DNA of 64,000 bases from an uncultured Allomuricauda sp. (GCF_947501165.1 NZ_CANMUU010000004.1:124001-188000), one strand, 5' to 3'. Numbered from the stretch's first letter, positions 35,095 to 45,315 are shown. Numbers and translations: made by a program. The notes: generated from the sequence alone by a model not told the origin.

Positions 35095-36261
35095 CTATCC
35101 TAGCGCTTGTTCGATATCCGAAATAATATCATCAATATGTTCCAGTCCAACGGAAACACGTACCATCCCATCAGTAATACCTACGGATTGCCTTTCTTCA
35201 GGACTCAACTTGCTATGTGTTGTGGATGCCGGATGGGTCACTATGCTTCGGGAATCTCCCAAATTCGCGGACAGTGATAAAAGCTGTATTCCATCAAAAA
35301 ACTTTTTCCCGGCTTCCAATCCTCCTTTTACTTCAAAAGCTACAACACACCCACCCGCTTTCATTTGCTTTTTGGCAAGATTATATTTAGGATGAGATTT
35401 AAGAAACGGATATTTAACCCAGTTAACCTTGGAATGGTCTTCCAAAAAAGTAGCCAATTGCAAGGCATTGGAACAATGTCTATCCACACGAAGTGCCAGG
35501 GTTTCCAGACTTTTGGACAAGACCCATGCATTGAATGGAGAAAGGGCTGGGCCTGTGATTCTGGAAAAACGATAAATCTTATCAATGAGTTCGGAGCTTC
35601 CAACAGTGATTCCCGCAAGTACCCTTCCTTGACCATCCATTAATTTGGTTCCTGAATGGATTACTAAATCTGCGCCAAATTTTATAGGTTGTTGTAGATA
35701 AGGAGAGGCAAAACAGTTATCGATAATCAAAATTAAATTATGTTTTCTAGCAATAGCTGCCAGTGCTTCCAAATCCAAGATATCTACTCCGGGATTCGTA
35801 GGTGACTCGGCATAAATGACCTTGGTATTGGATTGAACGAGATTATCAACGCTATCTAAATCATTTATGTCAAAATAGCTGGTAGAAATATTCCATTTTG
35901 GGAAAAACTGGGTGAATAAACTATGTGTAGAACCAAAAATGCTTTTTGCCGAAATGATATGGTCCCCACTATTCAACAAGGCGGCAAAGGTTGAGAATAC
36001 CGCAGCCATTCCCGAAGCAAAGGCAAAACCACTCTCTGCGCCTTCCATTTTACAGACCTTTTCGATGAATTCCGAAGAATTTGGGTTAGAATATCTTGAG
36101 TAAATATTCCGATTTTTTTCCTCCGCAAAGGATGCCCTCATATCCTCCGCATCTTCAAACACAAAACTGGAAGTAAGATACATAGGAACAGAATGTTCTA
36201 AAAATTGGGTCCGTTCCAATTGTGTTCGTATTGCTTCCGTTTCGAATTTATTGTTCTTCAT
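35095..36261 (-). CDS. Trans-sulfuration PLP enzyme (cystathionine gamma-synthase / O-acylhomoserine sulfhydrylase)
   Basis: A 388-residue Cys/Met-metabolism PLP enzyme with the PLP Lys in VIHSGTKLMDGQGR, the pocket ESPTNPGVD, and SRIVTHPASTTH. It is third after metY and the MetX-aspartokinase-dehydrogenase gene; the ATG follows that stop by two bases. It could be O-succinyl/acetylhomoserine sulfhydrylase (MetZ-like) or cystathionine gamma-synthase (MetB); the sequence alone does not settle this, so no symbol is given. The presence of metY in the same unit means two related enzymes act on the same acylated homoserine. Confidence 0.9.
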   Translation of the reverse strand: MKNNKFETEAIRTQLERTQFLEHSVPMYLTSSFVFEDAEDMRASFAEEKNRNIYSRYSNPNSSEFIEKVCKMEGAESGFAFASGMAAVFSTFAALLNSGDHIISAKSIFGSTHSLFTQFFPKWNISTSYFDINDLDSVDNLVQSNTKVIYAESPTNPGVDILDLEALAAIARKHNLILIIDNCFASPYLQQPIKFGADLVIHSGTKLMDGQGRVLAGITVGSSELIDKIYRFSRITGPALSPFNAWVLSKSLETLALRVDRHCSNALQLATFLEDHSKVNWVKYPFLKSHPKYNLAKKQMKAGGCVVAFEVKGGLEAGKKFFDGIQLLSLSANLGDSRSIVTHPASTTHSKLSPEERQSVGITDGMVRVSVGLEHIDDIISDIEQALG

Positions 36262-36263
36262 GA

Positions 36264-39200
36264 TTACGCTTTTTCAGCAATTCGTAAAATGTCGCCAAAA
36301 ACTCCTCTGGCAGTTACAGCAGCCCCTGCTCCTGCTCCTTGTATTACCAAAGGATTTTCTCCGTAGGATTCTGTGTAAATCTCTATAATTGAATCTGAGC
36401 CTTTAACTTGGCCCAAAGCACTTTCTTTAGGGACTGATACTAATTTTGCTTCCAAAATCCCTTTATCCTGCTGTAAATCACCATGTAAGTCTCCTATATA
36501 TCGTAGTACATATCCAGGCTTTTGATTTTTCTTGAGCTCGAAAAACCTTTCATCCATTGAAGTAATCTTATCCAAAAAGATATTTAAATCAATCCCTTCC
36601 AAATTCTCTGGAATTAAGGTATCTATGGCAATATCATCAAACTCATTTTGTAAATCCAATTCCCTGGCCAGTATCAGTAGTTTTCTACCAACATCGTTTC
36701 CAGATAAATCCTCTCGGGGATCAGGTTCGGTATATCCTTTTTCTTTTGCTTCGAGCACCACTTTGGAAAAAGAGACATCCGTTTCGGAAAATGTATTAAA
36801 AATATAACTTAAAGACCCGGAAAACACACCTTTGATTCTTGTTATATTCTCCCCAGATAGGTGAAGTAATTTAATAGTATCGATTAGTGGTAAACCTGCT
36901 CCTACATTGGTTTCATACAAATATTGTTTTTTATTTTCGCTAAGATTGCTTCGAATAGCTTTGTAAAAACCAAAATCTAAGGTATTGGCAATTTTGTTGG
37001 AGGATACCAAATCAAATCCATGTTCGATAAGCTTTTCGTACTGGGATACAAAAGTCTCACTGGCTGTATTATCAACGGCAATCAAATTTTCCAGATGATG
37101 ACTTTCCGCATATTCAATTACATCTTCTATGGTGTATGCTTCACCGTGCTGTTTTAACTTTTCTTGCCATTGCTTATCTATCCCCTTGGTGTTCAAAAGT
37201 ACTTTTTTGGAATTGGCAACTGCAAACACTCTAAGATCAATTCCTTTTCTTGATTCTATCTTTTCTTCTGAGTTTAAAATTTGGTCTATCAATGTACCTC
37301 CTACATTTCCATGCCCAAAAATGGCCAAATTGATTCGCTTGGATACTCCAAAAATTTGTCCATGGATTACATTTAACGCTTTGTGCAAATCCGACTTTTC
37401 CACCACCAAACTCACATTTCTACCAGTGACGGTATTATTGAAAAGCAGCGGGGTTATTTGATTTTTTATTAAAGCATTAAAAGGTTTATGAAAGTTTCCT
37501 AAATCCATTCCTATTATGGAGATGACCGAAACATCCTTATTTACGGAAATTTGGCTGACATCCTGGAAACTGTAATCCGTTTCAAATTCCTCATCAAGCA
37601 CTTTTTTTGCTTTTTGAGCCTTTGAAGCATCTACCACCAAACCGATTCCCCGTTCTGAAGAACCTTGGGAAATTATCCCGACATTGATATTGTTCCGTCC
37701 CAAGGTTTTAAAAATTCGCGCATCAACACCTACTTTCCCAAGTAGTCCCCTACCTTCCAAATAGACCAACGACATGTCCTCTTGTATGGAAAGCGATTTG
37801 ATACCTTCATCACTGGGGTTCGCTTCAATCCGAGTACCTGGACTATCCAAGTTGAAGGTGTTCTTAATGGTCAACGGAATGTTTTTCTCAATTAAAGGAA
37901 CGATAGTCTTTGCATGGAGAATGGTAGCACCAAAATTTGCGAGCTCATTGGCCTCCTCATACGAAATGGAATCGATAAGCTTAGCTTCTGAAACTAAGTC
38001 CGGATTGGCTGTAAAGATTCCATCAACATGGGTATAATTCACCAATTCCTGGGCATCTAAAAAGTTGGCTAACAAGGCTGCAGTGTAATTGGTGCCATTT
38101 CGCCCCAATGTGGTGGTCACTCCATTACTATTGGAGGCGATAAAGCCCGTAACAACAGGTAGCACATCTTGATCCAGATTTTTGAAGGCTCGAATCGTAT
38201 TCTCTTTGGATTGATGCTGATCGACTTTTGCATTGGTAAAAGCATCATCTGTTTTTATCAACTCCCTTGAATCCAACAATTGTGCATTAACCCCTTGTGA
38301 AACAAGCAAGCTAGTCACTACTTTTCCAGAAATCAACTCACCATACGACAAAAGCTCATCTTTGGTCTTGGGGCTGAAATCCCCAGTGAGTGAAACACCA
38401 TCCAAAATCCTTTTGATAGCCCTAAACTCTTCAGTAAGATCAATTTTATCTAAACCGTTTTGCTGATAACTCGAAAAATCAGTTAAATCCTCTTTATAGT
38501 CCTTTCCTTTTGAAGCATTCTTCAACATTTTCTCAAGTTCATCCGTTGCCTTTCCTCTTGCAGAAAGCACAACTACTATATTCTCTTTGCCATTTGCCCT
38601 ATTTTTTACTATGTCAAGCACATGTTCCAATCCCTTTCCATTCGCTAAGGACTTACCGCCAAATTTCAAAATTTTAGGGCGTTCCGTTTTTTTATGTTGA
38701 TTGAAAACAGGTTCCAGAAGTTTTTCCAGTTGTTGGAATTCCATTAAGAAGGCATCATGACCATGCAAGGACTGAACCTCACCATAAGTGACATTGGTAT
38801 TCGCCAATGCCAATTTCCTATAAGTCTCCTTATTCTCTTCCGCTGTGAAAAACAAGTCTGAATTTACCCCTATGATATGGATTTGTGTATCGCTATTTTC
38901 CAACTTTTCAAAAGCCTCATCTCCGTTTCTGGTTATGTCAATAGTTTTAAGCAGTTGATTCATCAACTTATAAGCAGATAGCTGAAATCTCTCCTGCAAT
39001 TTCTTTCCATGATGCATTAACCAGCTTTCTACATTGAACACCTGAAGTTCTTCGTTAGTGGTTCTTTTAAAACGCTCTTTGAAAGATGCTGGTGTTCGAT
39101 AACATAGCATAGCATGCATTCGGGCGTCATGGACAGGTTCTTTGGAATTTATTAGAATTTGCTCCTGAATTTGGCAATTAGCTATCAACCAATCTGTAGA

Positions 39201-39650
39201 TTTCCAATCTGAAGCCACCGGTATTAAATGTTTGGTGATTTCTGGATTCAGTGTGGCCATTTCCCATGCCAGACCTCCCCCCAAAGAACCTCCAATTATT
39301 GCAAAAAGACGTTCAATTTTAAGCTGTTCCAGCCCAAGAAGAAAGATTTTCGCAACATCCCCAGCAACAAAATCCTTGTAATTTTCAATCACAAAACCAT
39401 CGTAGCCATTACCAGGAATGTTAAAAGCAAGAACCGTATATTTTAGGGTATCAATACACTTGCCGTCCCCAATCAAATCGGACCACCAACCGGTATCCCC
39501 TGTAACATTGGAGTTTCCTGTCAGCGCATGATTTACGAGTACTATGGAAGCAGAGTACAGTGGCAAGCCAAAGACCTCATAAGACAGCTTTATGTCCTGT
39601 TCACTTCCCGAATGGGTGACAAAGTTCTTTATATCCAAATGATGCAGCAT
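36264..39650 (-). CDS. Trifunctional fusion: homoserine O-acetyltransferase - aspartokinase - homoserine dehydrogenase
   Basis: One 1128-residue protein with three enzymes of the aspartate-methionine path. Residues about 1-315: alpha/beta-hydrolase MetX-like domain with nucleophile Ser122 in GGSLGGG, Asp265 and His298 (LHGHDAF). Residues about 327-615: aspartokinase starting KILKFGGKSLA. About 620-765: two ACT domains. About 772-1128: homoserine dehydrogenase with Rossmann motif FGHGNVGG (778-785) and late catalytic block. The lysine-threonine-methionine commitment step, homoserine formation and its acetylation are thus in one chain, consistent with channeling. The ATG at 39650 starts directly before the MetX part. 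The gene is under the SAM-I riboswitch unit with metY, so SAM controls its supply. Confidence 0.92.
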   Translation of the reverse strand: MLHHLDIKNFVTHSGSEQDIKLSYEVFGLPLYSASIVLVNHALTGNSNVTGDTGWWSDLIGDGKCIDTLKYTVLAFNIPGNGYDGFVIENYKDFVAGDVAKIFLLGLEQLKIERLFAIIGGSLGGGLAWEMATLNPEITKHLIPVASDWKSTDWLIANCQIQEQILINSKEPVHDARMHAMLCYRTPASFKERFKRTTNEELQVFNVESWLMHHGKKLQERFQLSAYKLMNQLLKTIDITRNGDEAFEKLENSDTQIHIIGVNSDLFFTAEENKETYRKLALANTNVTYGEVQSLHGHDAFLMEFQQLEKLLEPVFNQHKKTERPKILKFGGKSLANGKGLEHVLDIVKNRANGKENIVVVLSARGKATDELEKMLKNASKGKDYKEDLTDFSSYQQNGLDKIDLTEEFRAIKRILDGVSLTGDFSPKTKDELLSYGELISGKVVTSLLVSQGVNAQLLDSRELIKTDDAFTNAKVDQHQSKENTIRAFKNLDQDVLPVVTGFIASNSNGVTTTLGRNGTNYTAALLANFLDAQELVNYTHVDGIFTANPDLVSEAKLIDSISYEEANELANFGATILHAKTIVPLIEKNIPLTIKNTFNLDSPGTRIEANPSDEGIKSLSIQEDMSLVYLEGRGLLGKVGVDARIFKTLGRNNINVGIISQGSSERGIGLVVDASKAQKAKKVLDEEFETDYSFQDVSQISVNKDVSVISIIGMDLGNFHKPFNALIKNQITPLLFNNTVTGRNVSLVVEKSDLHKALNVIHGQIFGVSKRINLAIFGHGNVGGTLIDQILNSEEKIESRKGIDLRVFAVANSKKVLLNTKGIDKQWQEKLKQHGEAYTIEDVIEYAESHHLENLIAVDNTASETFVSQYEKLIEHGFDLVSSNKIANTLDFGFYKAIRSNLSENKKQYLYETNVGAGLPLIDTIKLLHLSGENITRIKGVFSGSLSYIFNTFSETDVSFSKVVLEAKEKGYTEPDPREDLSGNDVGRKLLILARELDLQNEFDDIAIDTLIPENLEGIDLNIFLDKITSMDERFFELKKNQKPGYVLRYIGDLHGDLQQDKGILEAKLVSVPKESALGQVKGSDSIIEIYTESYGENPLVIQGAGAGAAVTARGVFGDILRIAEKA

Positions 39651-39672
39651 GCAGCTTTATTTATTCAGTAGT

Positions 39673-40947
39673 TTATATAGCTTCAAAGGCTTGTTTCAAA
39701 TCAGCCTTTAGGTCATCCAGATTTTCCAGTCCTACGGACAAACGAATCAAGTCCTGCGTGACCCCTGCACTTGCCTGTTCTTCTTCGGTCAATTGTTGGT
39801 GCGTTGTGCTCGCCGGATGGATAATCAAGGATTTGGTATCTCCGATATTGGCCAATAGGGAAAATATTTTTGTGGTATCAGTCAATTTTTTGGCAGCTTC
39901 AAAACCTCCTTTTACACCAAAGGTCACCAAGCCACTCTGTCCATTGGGCAAATATTCTTGGGCCAATTCGTAGTATTCGTTTCCTTTAAGTCCAGGGTAA
40001 TTTACCCAAGCTACCTCATCCCTATCCTGCAACCATTCTGCCAAAGCCAAGGCACTTTCACTATGCTGTTTGATTCGGACGGGCAGGGTTTCCAATCCCT
40101 GGATAATCTGAAATGCATTGGTTGGGCTCAAAGCACCTCCAAAATCACGTAGCCCCTCCAAAATCAACTTAAAGGTAAATGCCGCAGCACCCAGCGCCTC
40201 ACTATATACTAGACCGTGGTATCCTGCTGAAGGCTCTGTAAACTCAGGAAACTTCCCATTAGTCCAATCAAAGGTACCAGCATCTATAATGGCACCTCCT
40301 AAGGCTGTACCGTTACCATTGATATACTTTGTGAGTGAATGAATTACCAGGTTTGCCCCATGTTCAATGGGATTCAATAAACCGGGGGTAGCAACAGTAT
40401 TGTCCACAATAAAAGGTACCTGGGCCGCTTTAGCTTCTTTGGAAATTCCTTTTAAATCCAGCACATCCAATTTTGGATTACCCAGGGATTCTACGAAAAA
40501 GGCCCTGGTATTGTCTTGCACTGCCTTTCCAAAGTTTGAAGGGTCAGCTGGGTCTACAAAAGTGGTAGTGATGCCCAACCTAGGTAAGGTTACGTTCAAT
40601 AAGTTGAATGTTCCCCCATACAGACTGCTTGATGCCACAATATGATCACCAGCTTTTAAAAGCGTCATTAATCCTGTGGAAATCGCAGCTGTTCCAGATG
40701 CAAAAACTACAGCCCCTATACCTCCTTCAATTGCAGCTAATCTTTCCTGTAAAACTTGATTTGTAGGGTTATTTAGTCTTGTGTAAATGAAACCCAGTTC
40801 GGCCAACGAAAATAAGTTAGCCGCATGATCCGTGTCATTAAAAACATAGGAGGTGGATTGATAAATAGGTACTGCTCTTGTACCTTGCGTGTGGTTTGTG
40901 TCGTGACCTGCATGTAATGCGTTGGTCGCTAATTTGTGTTCACTCAT
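39673..40947 (-). CDS. metY: O-acetylhomoserine sulfhydrylase
   Basis: Makes homocysteine directly from O-acetylhomoserine and sulfide. The 424-residue size is typical of MetY, and SLTKYINGNGTALGG holds the PLP lysine; IYQSTSYVF, YTRLNNPTNQVL and SLIIHPASTTHQQL are further marks. It is the first gene after the SAM-I riboswitch at 41063-41210, followed 22 bases later by the MetX-aspartokinase-dehydrogenase fusion. Sulfide from the cys cluster and O-acetylhomoserine from the fusion protein would meet here. Confidence 0.93.
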   Translation of the reverse strand: MSEHKLATNALHAGHDTNHTQGTRAVPIYQSTSYVFNDTDHAANLFSLAELGFIYTRLNNPTNQVLQERLAAIEGGIGAVVFASGTAAISTGLMTLLKAGDHIVASSSLYGGTFNLLNVTLPRLGITTTFVDPADPSNFGKAVQDNTRAFFVESLGNPKLDVLDLKGISKEAKAAQVPFIVDNTVATPGLLNPIEHGANLVIHSLTKYINGNGTALGGAIIDAGTFDWTNGKFPEFTEPSAGYHGLVYSEALGAAAFTFKLILEGLRDFGGALSPTNAFQIIQGLETLPVRIKQHSESALALAEWLQDRDEVAWVNYPGLKGNEYYELAQEYLPNGQSGLVTFGVKGGFEAAKKLTDTTKIFSLLANIGDTKSLIIHPASTTHQQLTEEEQASAGVTQDLIRLSVGLENLDDLKADLKQAFEAI

Positions 40948-40978
40948 GATTTTAGTTTTTTAATTAATTCCATCGATT

Positions 40979-41016
40979 AAAAAAGCCAAACCTTCTCTAC
41001 AAACGAAGTAGAAAAG
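40979..41016 (-). terminator. Possible riboswitch-linked terminator before metY
   Basis: On the minus strand CTTTTCTAC / GTAGAGAAG makes a 9-bp stem (one G-U) with a 7-base loop, followed after 7 bases by six T. It lies between the SAM-I aptamer and the metY ATG, so it may be the expression platform. The gap between stem and T run makes it a weak terminator. Confidence 0.45.
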
Positions 41017-41062
41017 TAAAATCAAAAAGTTATAAGAAAGTGAATCGAAAATATCGATTGTT

Positions 41063-41210
41063 GTTATCTATTCCTATTTCAGTTTCGGTCTTTGCCGTCT
41101 TGAGGTCCTGAAACAAGTTCAGGACAAGGATAGAATTTAGCACCTTCTTGCAAAGTAGCAAGGGTTGCTAAGGCTTCGTAGGGTCTATTCCCTCCACCTT
41201 TCTTGATAAC
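41063..41210 (-). promoter_or_regulatory. SAM-I (S-box) riboswitch upstream of metY
   Basis: Minus strand from 41210: GTTATCAAGAAAGGTGGAGG, then core bases ending AGCAACC, a P3 hairpin (CTTGC...GCAAG), AAGGTGCTAAATTCT and the closing GATAAC (41063-41068). It matches the first riboswitch block by block. The P4 arm is longer and contains the extra hairpin TCCTGAAC-TTG-TTTCAGGA in shape (about 41108-41130). The P1 match is 6 bp. Confidence 0.94.
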
Positions 41211-41238
41211 TATTCAATACGTGTTTGAACTTGAACAA

Positions 41239-41246
41239 CAAATATA
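41239..41246 (-). promoter_or_regulatory. -7 element upstream of the metY riboswitch
   Basis: TATATTTG on the minus strand fits TAnnTTTG and lies 28 bases before the first base of the aptamer. No clear -33 TTG is seen at the standard distance. Confidence 0.4.
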
Positions 41247-41374
41247 AGGTCAGATTTTTTTAAAATCCTAATGTTTTGGGGAAATTTTGTAGAACCGCAA
41301 GTCTTTACTTCATCTCCCGATACAAAAAGAAAGATGAGTTAAACTGTTAGTATTTGTAATAGTACCTTCCCCAA

Positions 41375-42046
41375 TTAGAACATTTTAAACATAGTCGTTA
41401 CTAACTGTCCTCCATAATTTGGTGAATTTAAACATAGTAGCTGCTTTGACTCCTTTACTTTTAAATAGAAGGGAGCTTTGCACAAATTCACACCACTTTG
41501 TTTTCGTAATCTAGTACCCTGCCCAGAGATGATATCAATGTTGGGAGTAAATTTTTCAGAGGGTAGATGTTCGGTTAAAACTATGTATTGATAATCATAA
41601 AGTTTAGCTACTATACTTTTTATTTCCGAATTGGATAAATGTTGCAATACTTGTCTTAGGACAATACAATCGGCAGTTGGAAGATTGTCATTAACTATAT
41701 CCAAACAGTAGAATTCTAAATTTGGATATTGGTATTTGTTTCGGTTGAATTCAATCAGGTCACTGACAATATCTATGGCAATATACTTCTTCGTAAAGTT
41801 TACCAGTTGCCAACCTACGTTAAAATCTCCACAACCCATATCAATTACGGTGAATGGGCTTTCAAAAGACTTTAAAAGCGATTGAATGCTATCCACATAG
41901 GGCTTGACCAATCCTGGAAGGTGAGACCCTTCACCGGAATAGAAACCTTCTTCATTGTCACCCCAGAGTTTGGCCTTATAGATTTGCTCCATTACCGCTT
42001 TTGTAGGCCACGGTTTTTTTACCTTCTTGATGACGTCAGTTTTCAT
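41375..42046 (-). CDS. Class I SAM-dependent methyltransferase
   Basis: A 223-residue Rossmann-fold methyltransferase: SAM-binding FTVIDMGCGDFNVGW, acidic motif IDIV, then CIVLRQVLQHLS in the motif IV position. The substrate is not recognisable. The ATG overlaps the stop of the CocE hydrolase gene as ATGA, so the two are translationally coupled. The 128 bases after its stop hold no confident terminator. Confidence 0.8.
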   Translation of the reverse strand: MKTDVIKKVKKPWPTKAVMEQIYKAKLWGDNEEGFYSGEGSHLPGLVKPYVDSIQSLLKSFESPFTVIDMGCGDFNVGWQLVNFTKKYIAIDIVSDLIEFNRNKYQYPNLEFYCLDIVNDNLPTADCIVLRQVLQHLSNSEIKSIVAKLYDYQYIVLTEHLPSEKFTPNIDIISGQGTRLRKQSGVNLCKAPFYLKVKESKQLLCLNSPNYGGQLVTTMFKMF

Positions 42047-43974
42047 TCCAAAACAGAAAACTCAATACTGGAATCGGTGAAAACCGTGTGGGTTTGTGTT
42101 TTGAAATCCTCTTCCTTGGCCTTAAAGATATTATCCACATAGGTCTGCGGATTTAAATCTATCAATGGAAACCAAGTACTCTGTATTTGAATTTGAAGTT
42201 TATGTCCTTTTTTTATGGTATGAAAAACATCTTGTAGCTTGATGTTTACCGCAGTCTTTTGGTTTGGCTGAAAAGGCTCAGGTTCTGAAAAGCTGTTGCG
42301 GAAACGACCTCGCATTACTTCACTGCGGACCATAAGGTGGTAATTAGATAGCTTTAAATGGTCTTGCATTTCTTCATTGGTTTCAACATCATCAGGATGC
42401 ACATCTATTACTTTAACAATCCAATCCGCTGCTGTACCCGTAGTGGCCACATTTAATTTGGCCAAAATATCTCCTGCTAGAGTGAAGTCCTCTTCCATTA
42501 CCTCGGTCTCAAAAACCAGCACATCGGAACGACGTGCAGCAAACCTTTGGTCATCCGTCATATATTTTCTTGGAGTGAAAACAGTTTTTATATCCTCAGA
42601 ATAAGGCACAGGTTTTTTCACGTCACTAATGAATTTTATCTCAGAAGTACCTTTATGTTTTTCCGTCAATTCTTGATTCTCGGAAAGGAAAAAGGTTTTT
42701 TTAGTGCGTTGTTTTGGAGGCCAGGCGTCTAAAGCAGCCCATTCTTTACTACCTGAATCAAAAACATAGGCTTCAGGAAGACCTGTATTTCCATCCCCCT
42801 CACCTTTTAAAAAGTGATTGAAAAACTTGGTTTCAATTTTTTTTTGAAAAAACTCCGAAATTGAATCCCCAAAATAATAGTTTCCAACAGCATTTCTGCC
42901 TTTTCTTCTGGCCCAAGCACCATGGTCCCAAGGTCCAAAAACCATGGTATTATAATTTCCTTCGTTGTATTTTTCAATGTTCTTGTAGGTTTCCAATGGA
43001 CCGTACAAATCTTCTGCATCAAACCATCCTCCAACTACCATGGTCGCTACATGACTCTTAACGTTCTTTAAATGCTGAATTAGTCCTTTACTTTGCCATA
43101 CTTCATCATAATTGGGATGCTCTTTCAATTCATTCCAGAAAAAATCGTCTGTCAAACCTTCCGGTCTAATTTTTGGCGTATCGGCAGTTTCGTATTCAAA
43201 AAAGGAATTCAGGTTCTCCAAGGATCCTGAATCCAAGAAAAACTGATATTGGTCTTCCGTACCGATATCTGGTAGGGTATACCAAGCTGTGTCAATAGGA
43301 CTGTCGTTGTTCGGCCTTGGAGTTCCGAAGAGCGATGTTGCTCTAAAATAACTCAACAAATAGGCCCCGTTGTGATGAAAATCATCAAAAAAGAAATCCC
43401 CAATACACGCTTGAGGTGAAGCAGCTTTTAAAGCAGGATGGGCATCCACAGTGGCGTACGTAGCATAAAAGCCAGGATATGAAATACCCCAAACTCCAAC
43501 TCTTCCATTGTTGTTTTCCACATTGTTCACCAACCATTCAATGGTATCATAGGTATCTGAACTTTCATCCACATCAGCGTTAGAACTTTTATTTGGGATG
43601 TAGGCCCTCATGTTATCATATTTGCCTTCACTCATCCACCTTCCACGCACATCTTGATACACAATGATATTTCCTTCTTGCATTAAATGGATATTGGGAC
43701 CAATTTGTTTCCTGAACTCATCCTCGCCATAGGGTCTTGAGCTATAAGGAGTTCGCTGCATCAAAATTGGATACTCTTTGGAGGCATCCTTGGGAGAATA
43801 AATGGTAGTATGCAACTTCACACCATCTCGCATCTCAATATCCACTTCTTTCTTCGTGTAGTTTTGGGCAACATAATTCTCTTCTACAACCTCTTTTTGG
43901 ATTGTTTTCTTGCACGAAGAAAAGACAGCTGAAAACAAAAATAGGGCAAGAAAAAAGCGCAAAGTAAACTTCAT
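42043..43974 (-). CDS. CocE/NonD-family hydrolase lipoprotein
   Basis: A 643-residue alpha/beta-hydrolase lipoprotein, with signal ending FSSC (lipobox Cys21). Nucleophile elbow GISYPG with Ser165, acid region GGWFDAEDLYG, and the His in FGPWDHGAW; then the C-terminal jelly-roll domain of the X-Pro dipeptidyl-peptidase/CocE family. It would cleave an acyl, peptide or beta-lactam-like bond outside the cytoplasm; the substrate is unknown. The downstream methyltransferase overlaps its stop. Confidence 0.85.
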   Translation of the reverse strand: MKFTLRFFLALFLFSAVFSSCKKTIQKEVVEENYVAQNYTKKEVDIEMRDGVKLHTTIYSPKDASKEYPILMQRTPYSSRPYGEDEFRKQIGPNIHLMQEGNIIVYQDVRGRWMSEGKYDNMRAYIPNKSSNADVDESSDTYDTIEWLVNNVENNNGRVGVWGISYPGFYATYATVDAHPALKAASPQACIGDFFFDDFHHNGAYLLSYFRATSLFGTPRPNNDSPIDTAWYTLPDIGTEDQYQFFLDSGSLENLNSFFEYETADTPKIRPEGLTDDFFWNELKEHPNYDEVWQSKGLIQHLKNVKSHVATMVVGGWFDAEDLYGPLETYKNIEKYNEGNYNTMVFGPWDHGAWARRKGRNAVGNYYFGDSISEFFQKKIETKFFNHFLKGEGDGNTGLPEAYVFDSGSKEWAALDAWPPKQRTKKTFFLSENQELTEKHKGTSEIKFISDVKKPVPYSEDIKTVFTPRKYMTDDQRFAARRSDVLVFETEVMEEDFTLAGDILAKLNVATTGTAADWIVKVIDVHPDDVETNEEMQDHLKLSNYHLMVRSEVMRGRFRNSFSEPEPFQPNQKTAVNIKLQDVFHTIKKGHKLQIQIQSTWFPLIDLNPQTYVDNIFKAKEEDFKTQTHTVFTDSSIEFSVLE

Positions 43975-44040
43975 GTTTAAATTGATTTTTTGATTTGCCC
44001 TAAAGCTACGAAGAAATCTTATGCTAGTTTAAAAGGATAT

Positions 44041-45297
44041 CTAGGATAAATCAAAAGCAGCTTTTACTTCTTGAATCATATCTAATTTTTCCCAGGTAAA
44101 GAGTTCTATTTCTTTTTCCACTTTACCATTGTAAGGCGATTCGAAAACCTTGGTTACGATTCTTGGTGTTTTGCCCATATGACCGTACGCCGCGGTTTCC
44201 AAATACATTGGGTTTCTAAGTTTTAACCTTTCCTCTATGGCAAATGGGCGCATATCAAACAATTCTGAGGCTTTTTTGGCAATCTCACCATCGTTCATAT
44301 TCACATTGGCCGTACCATAGGTATCCACAAAGATTGATGTAGGTTCTACTACTCCAATGGCATAGCTTACTTGCACCAATATTTCATTGGCCACCCCTGC
44401 AGCAACCAAGTTTTTGGCAACGTGTCGCGCTGCATAGGCGGCACTTCGGTCTACTTTACTTGGATCCTTTCCGCTAAAAGCCCCACCACCATGAGCACCC
44501 TTTCCTCCATAGGTATCCACAATAATTTTACGTCCTGTTAGTCCTGCATCCCCATGAGGGCCTCCAATAACAAACTTTCCTGTTGGATTGATGTGATAGG
44601 TAATTCCATTCGTAAACAAATCCTGAATTTCGGCAGGCAAAAGTGCTTTTACCTTAGGAATAACCACCTCGATGATATCTTTTTTGATTTGCTCCAACAT
44701 TTGGTCATCAGAATCAAACTCATCATGTTGCGTGGAAACTACAATAGTATCGATTCTTTGTGGTACGTTATCGTCCGAATACTCAATGGTAACTTGAGCT
44801 TTGGCATCAGGCCGGAGATAAGAAATTTCCTTTCCATCTTTACGCATGTCTGCCAATACTTGTAAAATCTTATGTGAGATATCCAAGGCCAAAGGCATGT
44901 AGTTTTCTGTTTCCTTGGTGGCATATCCAAACATCATTCCTTGATCACCGGCCCCTTGTTCTTCCTTATTACCTCTATCTACACCTTGGTTAATGTCTTG
45001 CGATTGCTCATGAATCAACGAAATTACCCCACAAGAATCTCCACTGAACTGATATTCTCCTTTGGTATATCCTATCTTATTGATTACATCGCGGGCGATG
45101 TTCTGAACATCCAAATAGGTGTTGCTTTTCACCTCACCTGCGAGTACGACTTGTCCGGTGGTTACCAATGTTTCACACGCTACTTTGCTTTCTGGGTCAA
45201 AGGCCAAAAAATTATCTAAAAGAGAATCACTGATTTGGTCTGCGATTTTGTCTGGGTGTCCTTCACTTACAGACTCCGAAGTAAATAAATAAGGCAT
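44041..45297 (-). CDS. metK: S-adenosylmethionine synthetase
   Basis: Forms SAM from methionine and ATP. The 418 residues include [17 protein letters not shown] at the N-terminus, [12 protein letters not shown], and [23 protein letters not shown] near the middle. It is the enzyme that makes the ligand of the two SAM-I riboswitches in this window, and its own 5' region (about 45316-45395) holds a different structured element. A consensus promoter lies at 45411-45440, giving a leader of about 105 bases. Confidence 0.96.
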   Translation of the reverse strand: MPYLFTSESVSEGHPDKIADQISDSLLDNFLAFDPESKVACETLVTTGQVVLAGEVKSNTYLDVQNIARDVINKIGYTKGEYQFSGDSCGVISLIHEQSQDINQGVDRGNKEEQGAGDQGMMFGYATKETENYMPLALDISHKILQVLADMRKDGKEISYLRPDAKAQVTIEYSDDNVPQRIDTIVVSTQHDEFDSDDQMLEQIKKDIIEVVIPKVKALLPAEIQDLFTNGITYHINPTGKFVIGGPHGDAGLTGRKIIVDTYGGKGAHGGGAFSGKDPSKVDRSAAYAARHVAKNLVAAGVANEILVQVSYAIGVVEPTSIFVDTYGTANVNMNDGEIAKKASELFDMRPFAIEERLKLRNPMYLETAAYGHMGKTPRIVTKVFESPYNGKVEKEIELFTWEKLDMIQEVKAAFDLS

Positions 45298-45315
45298 TAA
45301 TAATTTGTTTTATGA

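Noticed and set aside
41251..41374. A terminator after the methyltransferase gene (CATCT...AGATG, about 41310-41340)
   Set aside because: Only five pairs with a long loop and no T run; not enough to call.
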